From Nitrospira sp. (GTDB lineage Bacteria; Nitrospirota; Nitrospiria; Nitrospirales; Nitrospiraceae): DNA of 64,000 nt. Below the pieces are notes generated by a model. The model was not told where the DNA came from. It saw only the letters and a list, made by a program, of their open reading frames with translations, and did no database searches. Positions within the stretch are counted from its first letter, which is position 1, and each line of letters opens with the position of its first letter. A program made the position numbers and the translations under genes. Where the stretch lies: positions 186,001 through 250,000 of the forward strand of contig JADJXO010000003.1 of assembly GCA_016715825.1 (NCBI GenBank), read 5' to 3'. Positions 49,877 through 58,637 of the stretch are shown one piece after another.

Positions 49877-51085
49877 ATGACAGCCATTCTTTCCACATGG
49901 ACCATCGATACATTGGCGGGGAACGGGGTGTCCGGCTATTCGGGAGATGGCGGACCTGCGGTGCTGGCATCTCTGAACGAACCGAAGGGGGTCAGCCTCG
50001 ATCGCCATGGCCATGTGTACGTGGCGGATTCAGAAAATCACGTGATTCGCAAAATTGATCGAACGACCGGTGTGATTTCTACAATCGCAGGTCGGTGGGT
50101 TCAGGACGATAAGGAGATCATCGGTCGGTCGGACGGCTCAACCGTGAGGGCTGAAGAGGATCCGTTTGCCGATCACGATTCTGCGGCCAATGGTCACTCA
50201 GCCTATACGCAACATACGGATGTGAGTGGAACGGTTAGATATTGGACGAATCGGACATCCGCCATCACGCGATACGCAGGGGATGGGGGATTGGCAGTCC
50301 ACGCATGCCTGAATTTCCCGACTGCGGTGTGCGTGGATCGAGAAGGAAATGTCTATATTGCCGATACGATGAATCATAGGGTCAGGATGGTCGAGGTGGC
50401 GACCGGCGTCATCTCAACGTTGGCCGGGACCGGCCGGGCAGGGTTCTCCGGTGATGGGGAGGCAGCACATGAGGCGACGCTCAACGAACCGGCCGCTCTG
50501 ATTCTCGATGAGTCACACCGGCTCTACATTGCCGATCAAAGCAACCATCGTATACGAGTGGTAGACCTTAACACCGGTCTGATTCAAACCATCGCTGGGA
50601 CGGGAGCTGCGATATATGATGGAGATGGAAAGCCGGCGGTCAATGCAGCCCTTGCCGGGCCGAGTGGATTGGCTCTCGCAAATGACCGGCTGTATATCGC
50701 TGATACCTTCAACGGACGAATCCGGTGCCTTCACCTCTCGTCCGGGCAGATTTCCACAGTGGCAGGGGACGGGGCATCTTACCGGTACGAGTCTCCGTTC
50801 GATCCACCGTCGCCGAGCCTTGCCCGCCCAACGGGGATCGCGATTGGTCATCACGGAGATCTGTTCTTGACCGATTCAGATAATCACCTTGTTCGGCAAT
50901 GGGACTGGGATTCTGGAACGGCTTTCGGTATGGCCGGGAACGGGAGTTCATCGTATTCGGGTGATCACGGGGCTGCACGAGAAGCCGGACTCTGCTACCC
51001 CTTTGGCATCGCCGTCGATCGCGATGGATCAGTGTTGGTGGCCGACACATTTAATCATCGTATTCGCGTGCTGGCCTTGGAATGA
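49877..51085 (+). CDS. NHL-repeat beta-propeller protein
   Basis: A 402-residue protein built from about six NHL repeats, each with the pattern GDGGPA..A.L..P.G...D..G..YVADS.NH.IR..D (best seen at 15-65, 130-185, 190-240 and 345-400). It should fold as a six-bladed propeller, a protein- or ligand-binding platform. No signal peptide or membrane segment is visible, unlike many NHL proteins in such genomes, so it would be cytosolic unless the start is wrong. It lies between leuB and asd in the same run and overlaps asd (ATGA). Role unknown. Confidence 0.85.
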   Translation: MTAILSTWTIDTLAGNGVSGYSGDGGPAVLASLNEPKGVSLDRHGHVYVADSENHVIRKIDRTTGVISTIAGRWVQDDKEIIGRSDGSTVRAEEDPFADHDSAANGHSAYTQHTDVSGTVRYWTNRTSAITRYAGDGGLAVHACLNFPTAVCVDREGNVYIADTMNHRVRMVEVATGVISTLAGTGRAGFSGDGEAAHEATLNEPAALILDESHRLYIADQSNHRIRVVDLNTGLIQTIAGTGAAIYDGDGKPAVNAALAGPSGLALANDRLYIADTFNGRIRCLHLSSGQISTVAGDGASYRYESPFDPPSPSLARPTGIAIGHHGDLFLTDSDNHLVRQWDWDSGTAFGMAGNGSSSYSGDHGAAREAGLCYPFGIAVDRDGSVLVADTFNHRIRVLALE

Positions 51086-52116
51086 GGAACGTCATGATCA
51101 AGAATAAACCTGGGTATACGGTGGCGATCCTTGGTGCGACCGGGGCGGTCGGAAAGGAAACGCTCGACATCTTAGAGGAACGCAAATTTCCACTCATGAG
51201 CCTGAGGCTCTTCGCATCGAAGCGATCAGCCGGCGAGGTCATGACCTGTCAAGACAAGGAGTGGAAGGTCGAAGAATTGACCGACTCTTCGTCCTTTGAG
51301 GGCGTGGATATTGCGTTTATCTCCGCGACCGATGCCATCAGTCGAGAATATGGCCAACGTTTGGGAGCGTCCGGCATTGCCGTGATCGACGACAGCGCCG
51401 TATTCCGCATGGATGATGGGGTACCTTTAGTGGTCCCGGAGGTGAATGCCTCCGCGTTGCATGACATGCCTCGTGGCATCGTCTCCATTCCCAACTGTAC
51501 AACCACTCCGTTGGTCATGGCGCTCAAACCGCTTCACGACGCGGTCGGAGTGAAACGCGTGGTGGTCACGACGTTTCAGTCCGTTTCAGGAACCGGTGCA
51601 GCGGCGATGGATGAACTGATGGATCAGACGAAAGACTTGCTGGCGTTCAGGGGCGTGACGGCGAAGGTCTATCCCTACCAGATTGCATTTAATCTCTTGC
51701 CGCACATCGGATCGTTTGGCGAAGGAGGCGACTGTTCGGAGGAAGTGAAAATCGCGAAAGAGACGAGGAAGATTCTCGGCACGCCCACCCTCCGGGTCAC
51801 CGCGACGACGGTGCGAGTGCCCGTCCTTCGGTGTCACTCCGAAGCGATCAATGTGGAATTGGAGCGTCCGCTAAAGGCAAATGACGCACGTGCTGCACTG
51901 GCAGCCATGCCGGGTGTGATTGTGTACGACGATCCGGTCAAGAACCTGTACCCCATGCCGCTCGACGCCACGGGGAAGGATGAGGTCTACATCGGCCGCG
52001 TTCGGGAAGACGAGTCGATTGCACATGGGCTCAATCTGTGGGTGGTCTCCGACAACCTTCGAAAAGGCGCAGCACTGAACGCGATTCAGATTGCGGAACG
52101 TCTCATACATGGGTAG
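51082..52116 (+). CDS. asd: Aspartate-semialdehyde dehydrogenase
   Basis: A 344-residue enzyme at the branch to lysine, threonine, methionine and diaminopimelate. YTVAILGATGAVGKETLDIL binds NADP; the catalytic Cys is in SIPNCTTTPLVMALKPLHD; the His is in VPVLRCHSEAINVELE. The first ATG overlaps the NHL stop; an in-frame ATG four codons later (MIKNKPGY) is an equally possible start. Confidence 0.95.
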   Translation: MRNVMIKNKPGYTVAILGATGAVGKETLDILEERKFPLMSLRLFASKRSAGEVMTCQDKEWKVEELTDSSSFEGVDIAFISATDAISREYGQRLGASGIAVIDDSAVFRMDDGVPLVVPEVNASALHDMPRGIVSIPNCTTTPLVMALKPLHDAVGVKRVVVTTFQSVSGTGAAAMDELMDQTKDLLAFRGVTAKVYPYQIAFNLLPHIGSFGEGGDCSEEVKIAKETRKILGTPTLRVTATTVRVPVLRCHSEAINVELERPLKANDARAALAAMPGVIVYDDPVKNLYPMPLDATGKDEVYIGRVREDESIAHGLNLWVVSDNLRKGAALNAIQIAERLIHG

Positions 52117-52169
52117 CAAGGCCTACCGTCAGCAGCGCTGAGGCGCTCCGCCAGGCGGGATGAAAGTTC

Positions 52170-52424
52170 ATGCCGGAATGGACGACGTTTGGCAAACTCC
52201 TCATCGGAGTCGGTCTTGGAATCGTGTTCCTCGGCGTTCTCTTTCTCATCGCCGACCGTATGCCTGCGCTGGGAAACCTTTTCGGCTGGTTCGGAAAACT
52301 CCCCGGTGACATTTCGATCAAACGGGAGAATTTCAGCTTCTACTTCCCCATCGGAACCAGCATCGCTCTCAGCATTCTTCTCAGTCTGCTATTCTATCTC
52401 ATAGGATGGCTCTTACGCAGATGA
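52170..52424 (+). CDS. DUF2905 membrane protein
   Basis: An 84-residue protein with two transmembrane helices (about 8-28 and 62-80) separated by the family's LFGWFGKLPGDISIKRENFSFYFPIG block. Length and pattern fit DUF2905, a widespread small inner-membrane protein of unknown function, often found near queA, ruv and SpoIID-like genes. It overlaps the SpoIID start as ATGA. Confidence 0.88.
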   Translation: MPEWTTFGKLLIGVGLGIVFLGVLFLIADRMPALGNLFGWFGKLPGDISIKRENFSFYFPIGTSIALSILLSLLFYLIGWLLRR

Positions 52425-53641
52425 TCACACCCTGGCGTTCAGCTCTGGCCTTTGGTCTAGGGGTTTGCCTCGGTTGTCTGACCATACCGGAGGCAGAAGC
52501 GGCGTCAACGATTCGTGTATTGCTGGCTCGGGATATCCAGCAGCTGGAGATCTCAAGTAGTCAGACCATTGTGGTCACGGATGATCAGCGAGAAGCTCGG
52601 CCTTATCGGACGGCCGTGCGGGTCGAGATACGAGGCCGGGTGATGTTCCTGAACGGAACGCCGGTGATGGCCGATCGCCTCATGGTGAGAGCAGGAAGTC
52701 ATGATTTGGATCTTTGGCTCCCCGTAAAAGGGAACCGGGGTCTGCAACAGGTAGGCTCTGAGAAAGACGCGCTGCAAGTGGGTGGTGCGATCCAACTCCT
52801 CCGGAGAGGAAAGAGTCTACTTGTCGTCAATCATATTGACTTGGAGGAGTATGTAAAGGGTGTGGTGCCGGCAGAAGTCAACGCAACCTGGCATCTCGAG
52901 ATGCTCAAGGTCCAAGCCGTTGCTGCGCGGACATACGCGCTGTATCAACAGATGCTGAGTCCTACTCGTAGCTATGACGTTGTGGCGGGGATTCAAGATC
53001 AAGTCTATCGTGGTCGGCAAGGCATCGATGCGCGTGTTGCGTTGGCAGTGGAGTCGACTCGTGGATTGGTTGTGACCTACCAAGGGGCTCCCATCTATGC
53101 CGCCTTCTCATCTACGGCGGCCGGCCTGACGGAAGATGCGATAAATGTCTGGTCGAAGGATCTGCCCTACTTGAAGGGTGTCGAGTGTCCGTTTGACGTG
53201 GCATCGCCGTTCTACCAATGGAAAGCATCCGTACAGTTGGACGACCTGCAGAAGAAACTACGGAAGCAAGGATTCATACTCGGCACCATCAGCGCGATCT
53301 CCCCCCTTACCCATAGTCGTGCCGGTCGAGTGGCAACGCTGAGAATTCTGCATTCAGATGGTGAGCTCATTATCCGTGGGGAAGACCTGCGTAAGGTGGT
53401 TGGGTATACGGTCGTACCGAGCACCCAGTTTACGGTCGAATCGATCGGTGATGATCTTGTTCTTTCCGGATACGGGGCCGGTCATGCAGTCGGGCTCTGC
53501 CAGTGGGGAGCAAAAGAACTAGCAGAATTGGGGTACTCGTTCGCGAGTATTCTGAATTACTACTACCCGGGGACAGAACTCCGGGACGCGTCGTTGACTC
53601 AGGCTCCGCCTATGCCGGTCACCATGGCCCCGCCGTCATAA
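52421..53641 (+). CDS. SpoIID/LytB-domain protein
   Basis: A 406-residue exported protein. Signal peptide at the N-terminus (ITPWRSALAFGLGVCLGCLTIPEAEA, cleavage near 30). The SpoIID catalytic core is visible in LDLEEYVKGVVPAEVNATWHLEMLKVQAVAARTYALYQ, AAVESTRGLVVTYQGAPIYAAFSSTAAGLTEDA-type, and SGYGAGHAVGLCQWGAKELAE. In sporulating Gram-positives SpoIID is a lytic transglycosylase for denuded peptidoglycan; in non-sporulating Gram-negatives the same domain occurs in envelope proteins of unclear role. ATG at 52421 overlaps DUF2905; its stop overlaps queA (TAATG). Confidence 0.88.
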   Translation: MITPWRSALAFGLGVCLGCLTIPEAEAASTIRVLLARDIQQLEISSSQTIVVTDDQREARPYRTAVRVEIRGRVMFLNGTPVMADRLMVRAGSHDLDLWLPVKGNRGLQQVGSEKDALQVGGAIQLLRRGKSLLVVNHIDLEEYVKGVVPAEVNATWHLEMLKVQAVAARTYALYQQMLSPTRSYDVVAGIQDQVYRGRQGIDARVALAVESTRGLVVTYQGAPIYAAFSSTAAGLTEDAINVWSKDLPYLKGVECPFDVASPFYQWKASVQLDDLQKKLRKQGFILGTISAISPLTHSRAGRVATLRILHSDGELIIRGEDLRKVVGYTVVPSTQFTVESIGDDLVLSGYGAGHAVGLCQWGAKELAELGYSFASILNYYYPGTELRDASLTQAPPMPVTMAPPS

Positions 53642-54660
53642 TGCACCTGTCCGATTTTGACTTTCCATTCGACCCAGCATTGATCGCAGTGGAACCGGTC
53701 GTTCCACGCGATCGTGCGAGGCTACTGACCTTCAGCCGAGGTACGCAGCAACTCTCTCATCGTCATGTCGCTGATCTCCCCGATCTATTGAAGCCGGGGG
53801 ATCTCCTCGTGGTGAACGATACCAAGGTCCTGGCTGCTCGGGTGCCGGGAGTCAAACAGTCGACTGGGAAACCAGTCGAGGTGTTGTTCGTGAGAGAGCA
53901 AAACGAAAAGCGATGGGAAGTCATGGCGAAGGGGACGTTCAGAGTCGGACAGGTCATTGAGTTCAGTGATCATGCCCGTGCGACGATCGTGAAGCGGGAC
54001 GCGACAGGCACTGAGGTGGATGTAGAGTGTCCGATGTCAGTCGATGCCTTTCTTGCAGAACGTGGATCGATGCCCCTCCCACCGTACATCAAACGGGCAC
54101 CGATGCAGAAAGACCATCAATGGTACCAGACCATGTTTGCCAAACACGGCGGAGCGATTGCCGCGCCGACGGCAGGGCTTCACTTTACCCAAGACCTGTT
54201 TCAACGGGTAAAAGATTCGGGAATCAACGTGACAACCGTGACGCTCCATGTTGGGCCCGGCACCTTTAAGCCGGTGACGACGGAGCAGATCGAAGATCAC
54301 CAAATGAGCGGAGAAAGATTTACGATCAGCGAAGAGGCCGTGAGGGCGATCAAGACCACCAAGGAGGCCGGCGGACAGGTGGTTGCCGTCGGGACCACTG
54401 TTGTCCGTACGCTTGAGACGGTTATGAAGGAAAAAGGGGCGATGGTACCGATGTCCGGCGAGAGCCGTCTGTTTATTACACCAGGGTTTCAGTTCAAAGT
54501 CGTCGATGCGCTCATGACGAATTTCCACCTGCCTAAAACCACGCTGCTCATGCTGGTGTCAGCCTTCGCAGGGATCGAGCCAATTCGCAGGGCGTACGAA
54601 GAGGCGGTCAAAGAACGCTATCGCTTCTACAGTTATGGGGATGCAATGTTGATCGTCTAA
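53641..54660 (+). CDS. queA: S-adenosylmethionine:tRNA ribosyltransferase-isomerase
   Basis: A 339-residue enzyme of queuosine synthesis that transfers the ribosyl part of AdoMet to preQ1-modified tRNA. SDFDFPFDPALIAVEP, LLVVNDTKVLAARVPG, GAIAAPTAGLHFT and TVTLHVGPGTFKPV are diagnostic. ATG at 53641 shares a base with the SpoIID stop. Last gene of this run; the next gene is on the opposite strand, with no clear hairpin terminator between. Confidence 0.95.
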   Translation: MHLSDFDFPFDPALIAVEPVVPRDRARLLTFSRGTQQLSHRHVADLPDLLKPGDLLVVNDTKVLAARVPGVKQSTGKPVEVLFVREQNEKRWEVMAKGTFRVGQVIEFSDHARATIVKRDATGTEVDVECPMSVDAFLAERGSMPLPPYIKRAPMQKDHQWYQTMFAKHGGAIAAPTAGLHFTQDLFQRVKDSGINVTTVTLHVGPGTFKPVTTEQIEDHQMSGERFTISEEAVRAIKTTKEAGGQVVAVGTTVVRTLETVMKEKGAMVPMSGESRLFITPGFQFKVVDALMTNFHLPKTTLLMLVSAFAGIEPIRRAYEEAVKERYRFYSYGDAMLIV

Positions 54661-54702
54661 TCTTCTGTAGTCAGCATCACTAGATGAATGGCAACAGCGA
54701 TT

Positions 54703-55401
54703 TTATAGCAACTCTCGGCGGATGGTGATCGGCAGTTTGGCCTTCATGGATTGCTGGAATGAAACCAGCGCCCGTTGCTGCTTCTGCAACAGCATATCAT
54801 CCAGCACTCGCTGCCTGGATTCAGCCCCCTTGGTCGGGTCAGAATCCGGAGGTCTTGCCATCAGGGATTGTCCTTCTTCAATCTCGGTCGGCGTAAGCGA
54901 CACGGAATCCCTCACAATCATTCGAGCTTTATTGGCCAAGACTTCTTGATGTTGAATCGCCTCAAACGCAGCCGGGGTTAAATGATTCGCGGCAAGGATG
55001 CGTTTGTAGAGCTCGGGGTCGAAGGCGCCGCTTTTCTGAAAAACCTCGATTTTCATGATCAGTTCACGCAGATCGGCATCAGAGACATGCACACCCATTT
55101 CCTCCGCCGCGATAATCCAGACGCGGCTGTCGACGAGTTGTCCGACCACGAAGTCTTTGAATTCTTCTTCCTTGAACTCACTCGTGACGTTTTCTTTGTA
55201 GATACGGCGCATGTTTTCGTACGTACGCTTAAACTCGTCCAAGGAAACGGTTTGGGCGCCTACTTTGGCGACAGGCCCGCCCGCGTCCTCGCCGAACCCC
55301 CACCAGCCCATCGTAATCACGAAAGCCGCGGCTAAAATAATCATGATGGATTTGAGCAGCCAGGGATAGTTGTGCGCAGCATCGCGCATGGTCTTAATCA
55401 T
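54703..55401 (-). CDS. SurA_N-domain membrane-anchored protein, no PPIase domain
   Basis: A 232-residue protein with an N-terminal membrane anchor (LLKSIMIILAAAFVITMGWWGFG, about 13-35) and a periplasmic SurA N-terminal-like domain (VAKVGAQTVSLDEFKRTYENMRR ... QLVDSRVWIIAAEEMGVHVSDADLRELI, then the helical SGAFDPELYKRILAANHLTPAAFEAIQHQEVL). This matches the front half of PpiD/SurA chaperones, but no parvulin domain follows; it ends soon after LPITIRRELL. It may be a chaperone-only relative. ATG at 55399-55401 follows GAGG; a further 19 codons upstream lack a ribosome site. Confidence 0.8.
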   Translation of the reverse strand: MIKTMRDAAHNYPWLLKSIMIILAAAFVITMGWWGFGEDAGGPVAKVGAQTVSLDEFKRTYENMRRIYKENVTSEFKEEEFKDFVVGQLVDSRVWIIAAEEMGVHVSDADLRELIMKIEVFQKSGAFDPELYKRILAANHLTPAAFEAIQHQEVLANKARMIVRDSVSLTPTEIEEGQSLMARPPDSDPTKGAESRQRVLDDMLLQKQQRALVSFQQSMKAKLPITIRRELL

Positions 55402-55615
55402 CTCAATCCTCGTCGTAGTAAAAACATAATTGTACCGATTGGAGAAGGCAAAAGGCAAGAGAGTGGGCTCCCACTGTCAGCACCTACAGTATGCTGAGCA
55501 GGCATTAGAGCAACACGCGATGGTGGGACACCCAAGATACGTCTGAGGTGGGGGCATTGCATTCTGGTCCGAAACTGCCAGACTAAGAACATTCAGAAAA
55601 AGATTCGGTCTTTGT

Positions 55616-55644
55616 TTGTGCAAGGTGATGCGTTTTGTTATACT
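55616..55644 (+). promoter_or_regulatory. Putative promoter of the RDD gene
   Basis: TTGTGC (55616-55621), 17-nt spacer, TATACT (55639-55644). Predicted start near 55651, about 20 nt before the TTG start codon. Confidence 0.5.
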
Positions 55645-55669
55645 TTGCGACAAATTACAAGGAGATCCC

Positions 55670-56128
55670 TTGATAGGGGAGGGGCCAACCTCGACGTTGC
55701 AGGAAACACGAGTCTATCCGAAGGCTCATGTCCTGAATCGATTCATCGCGAAGTTAATCGATCTGTTTATCGTCGTGGCCGCGGGCGAAATTGCCCCGCC
55801 GGTTGGTTTTCTTTCCGGGCTGGCTTACATCCTGATTGCCGATGGGTTCGCGGGCGGGAAAAGTATCGGCAAACGGTTGGTAGGGTTACACACGATCCGA
55901 GTGGATGGTCGAGAATCAGCGGGCTTCCAAGAATCGATCATTCGGAACCTCCCGCTCGGTGGGGCGCAGCTCGCGTACGCCGTTCCGTACATCGGATGGC
56001 TGGTGTCTCTGGCCATTTTAGCGTTCGAAGGTTTTTTGATCATTGGGAATGAGCAAGGTCGTCGGTTGGGCGATGAAGTGGCCAGGACGCAAGTATTGGA
56101 TGCCGGGCAACTCGCCGTTCCGGACTAG
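55670..56128 (+). CDS. RDD-family membrane protein
   Basis: A 152-residue small membrane protein. The RDD signature appears as HVLNRFIAKLIDLFIV (Arg and Asp in the first helix) and GKSIGKRLVGLHTI after the second. Three to four hydrophobic segments. Function unknown for most members; some act as Na+/H+ antiporters. TTG at 55670 is chosen: AAGGAG stands seven bases before it, and the upstream part of the frame lies in the predicted promoter. The gap to mreB is about 70 bases. Confidence 0.8.
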   Translation: MIGEGPTSTLQETRVYPKAHVLNRFIAKLIDLFIVVAAGEIAPPVGFLSGLAYILIADGFAGGKSIGKRLVGLHTIRVDGRESAGFQESIIRNLPLGGAQLAYAVPYIGWLVSLAILAFEGFLIIGNEQGRRLGDEVARTQVLDAGQLAVPD

Positions 56129-56195
56129 GTAAGGCATTCAGTCAGCACACCGGTTGGACTGCAACTCGTCCGGCCAAGATGAAGGGAGAGACGCC

Positions 56196-57245
56196 GTGGG
56201 GTTCCCGGGAGATATGTTCGGTTGGTTCTCCGACGACCTGGCCATAGATTTAGGCACCGCGACCACTCTCGTGTACGTGCACGGAAAAGGGATCGTCCTC
56301 AACGAACCTTCGGTCGTGGCGGTCGAAAAGAAGAGTGAGAAGGTACTGGCCGTCGGAGCGGATGCCAAAAAGATGCTCGGACGGACGCCGGGAAATATCA
56401 TTGCGATTCGGCCGATGAAGGAGGGCGTGATCGCCGACTTCGAGATGGCCGAGCAGATGCTCAAGCATTTCATTCGCAAAGCGCATAATCGAAGCGCGTT
56501 TGTCCGCCCTCGGATCATCATCGGCGTGCCTTCCCGCATCACCCAGGTGGAGCAACGAGCAGTGCGCGATTCTGCGGAGTTGGCTGGAGCCAGAGAAGTC
56601 TACTTGATCGAGGAGCCTGTCGCTGCGGCGATCGGGTCAGGACTGCCGATTACGGAGCCGTCAGGCAATATGGTCGTCGACGTGGGAGGTGGAACGACAG
56701 ACATTGCCGTCATTTCTCTGGGCGGGATCGTGTACAGCGAGTCGGTGAAGGTCGCTGGTGATCGCATGGACGAAGCGATCATGAATTACATCAAGAAGAA
56801 ATATAACTTATTGATCGGTGAGCATATGGCGGAGCGCATTAAGTTCGAAATCGGCTCTGCCTATCCGTTCGAAGAGCGGAAAACGATGATGATCAAGGGA
56901 CGTGATTTGATCTCCGGCATCCCGCGGACCCTGGTCATCGATGACGCGGAGGTCCGTGAGGCGTTACAGGAACCTATTGGGACGATCGTGAATGCCATCA
57001 AGATCGCACTCGAAAACACCCCGCCCGAGTTGGCCGGTGATATTATCGATCGTGGGATTGTCTTAACCGGAGGCGGCTCACTCCTCAAGGGCATGGACAC
57101 ACGATTCCGGGAAGAAACGAACTTGCCGATCATTACGGTGGACGATCCGCTCACCTCCGTGGTGTTGGGAGTGGGTAAGATTTTGGATGAGTTGGATCTC
57201 CTTCGGAAAGTATCGGTTATGTCGCAAGCGAACAACCTTCGGTAA
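56196..57245 (+). CDS. mreB: Rod shape-determining protein MreB
   Basis: A 349-residue bacterial actin that organises cell-wall elongation at the inner membrane. MFGWFSDDLAIDLGTATTLVYVHGKGIVLNEPSVVAV, VVDVGGGTTDIAVISLGG (phosphate 2) and GIVLTGGGSLLKGMD (adenosine motif) are diagnostic. The GTG at 56196 has AGGGAG upstream; the ATG at 56214, which gives the shorter N-terminus common in the family, is also possible. First gene of the elongasome cluster. Confidence 0.96.
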   Translation: MGFPGDMFGWFSDDLAIDLGTATTLVYVHGKGIVLNEPSVVAVEKKSEKVLAVGADAKKMLGRTPGNIIAIRPMKEGVIADFEMAEQMLKHFIRKAHNRSAFVRPRIIIGVPSRITQVEQRAVRDSAELAGAREVYLIEEPVAAAIGSGLPITEPSGNMVVDVGGGTTDIAVISLGGIVYSESVKVAGDRMDEAIMNYIKKKYNLLIGEHMAERIKFEIGSAYPFEERKTMMIKGRDLISGIPRTLVIDDAEVREALQEPIGTIVNAIKIALENTPPELAGDIIDRGIVLTGGGSLLKGMDTRFREETNLPIITVDDPLTSVVLGVGKILDELDLLRKVSVMSQANNLR

Positions 57246-57246
57246 G

Positions 57247-58131
57247 ATGCCATCCCTCATGCGGATGGTCAATTTCCGCCTCTCCTACAACGCTCGGCGT
57301 GTCGCCTTTGCGCTTGCCGTCATTCTGGTTCTTAGTTTCCTCCTGTTGCCAACCCAACTCCAAACCGTATTTCAAGCGGTCGGGAGTCCTTTCGGGTGGA
57401 TCATCAGCTGGCCTCTGCAAGCTGTCGCCGGCATCCATGATCGGATTGCCGGTGTCTGGGATCACTACGTGGCGCTCCAAGGGGTTGAGGAAGACAACAG
57501 GCAGTTGAGAAGAGAGCTGGACCTCCTCAAGGAGCAAAATGGACAGTTACGAGAGTCGGCAGCAGCCACGGAGCGACTCGCGACCCTGTTGGAGTTCAAA
57601 CAACAGGCGCTGCCGACACTGATCGCTGCGCAAGTGATCGGCCGAGATACCGGCAATTGGTACAAGACGATCATTCTGAACAAGGGCACTTCGGATGGGT
57701 TACAGTCAGACCAAGGCGTCGTTACCCCGGCTGGGGTGGTCGGTCGGATCGTGAAGACCACGTCGTCAACCTCGGTGGTATTGCTTCTGACGGATCCCAA
57801 CAATGCGATTGCCGGATTGATTCAGCGCACGAGAGACGAAGGAATCGTTGGAGGGACGACCCATGGAACGGCCCAACTCAAATACATCCCGTTGTTGTCC
57901 GACGCGAGGCCTGGGGATCGGGTCGTCACGTCGGGATTGGTGGGAGGCTTCCCTCGTGGTCTGTCAATCGGGACGATCACACGAATCGATAAAGAAGACG
58001 AAGCGCTGTTCCAATCCGCAGAACTTGTGCCTGAGGTTGACCCAAACCATGTGGAGGAAGTGCTGGTCATCCTCCCCACCTCCTTTCCCACCGAGGGGGA
58101 ACGCCTGAAGGCGCCAAAGATAAAGCGATGA
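57247..58131 (+). CDS. mreC: Rod shape-determining protein MreC
   Basis: A 294-residue bitopic protein linking MreB to periplasmic wall synthesis. A membrane helix (VAFALAVILVLSFLLLP, about 17-33), a coiled coil (LQGVEEDNRQLRRELDLLKEQNGQLRES, about 78-105), then the two beta domains of MreC (VIGRDTGNWYKTIILNKGTSDGLQ, TDPNNAIAGLIQRTRDEGIVGG). The ATG is one base after the mreB stop; the stop overlaps mreD (ATGA). Confidence 0.94.
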   Translation: MPSLMRMVNFRLSYNARRVAFALAVILVLSFLLLPTQLQTVFQAVGSPFGWIISWPLQAVAGIHDRIAGVWDHYVALQGVEEDNRQLRRELDLLKEQNGQLRESAAATERLATLLEFKQQALPTLIAAQVIGRDTGNWYKTIILNKGTSDGLQSDQGVVTPAGVVGRIVKTTSSTSVVLLLTDPNNAIAGLIQRTRDEGIVGGTTHGTAQLKYIPLLSDARPGDRVVTSGLVGGFPRGLSIGTITRIDKEDEALFQSAELVPEVDPNHVEEVLVILPTSFPTEGERLKAPKIKR

Positions 58132-58628
58132 AAACACTCATCTACATCGCCCTTATCGCGGGAATTGTCTCGATTGAATCGGTCCTGCTGCCCCATGTCA
58201 GTCTATGGCAGGTGAAGCCGGATCTTGGATTCGTAGCGGTGTGCCTCATTGGACTGTTTGGAGGGGAACTTGAGGGATTGCTGGTTGGTCTGGCTTTGGG
58301 ATGGGCAATGAGTCTCTTTTCCGCACAAGACGTCCTTTCAGCGGCCATCATGAAAGGATGCATCGGATTTATCGCGGGCCTTGCCGGTAGGCAGGTGGCG
58401 TATCTGACACCGCCCCTGTTAGTAGTAGGACTCTTCACCGTCTCTTGCCTTCTTGGGCTCATGACCCCGGTGATCTTACGGCTTAGCGCACAACAAAATG
58501 TGTGGTGGGCTCTGTGGTCCGTGGTCTTACCTCAGGCCGCTCTTGATGCGCTGATAGGTGGGGCTGTGTATTGGCTCATCAGCCGGTATTTGAGTCTTGA
58601 TCAGTGGGTCTCAGAGTATCGGATCTAG
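58128..58628 (+). CDS. mreD: Rod shape-determining protein MreD
   Basis: A 166-residue integral membrane protein with about five transmembrane segments, matching MreD in size and position (KTLIYIALIAGIVSIESVLLP, VKPDLGFVAVCLIGLFGGELEG). It partners MreC in the elongasome. ATGA overlap with mreC, nine bases before the PBP2 gene. Confidence 0.9.
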   Translation: MKTLIYIALIAGIVSIESVLLPHVSLWQVKPDLGFVAVCLIGLFGGELEGLLVGLALGWAMSLFSAQDVLSAAIMKGCIGFIAGLAGRQVAYLTPPLLVVGLFTVSCLLGLMTPVILRLSAQQNVWWALWSVVLPQAALDALIGGAVYWLISRYLSLDQWVSEYRI

Positions 58629-58637
58629 GATTTCCGT

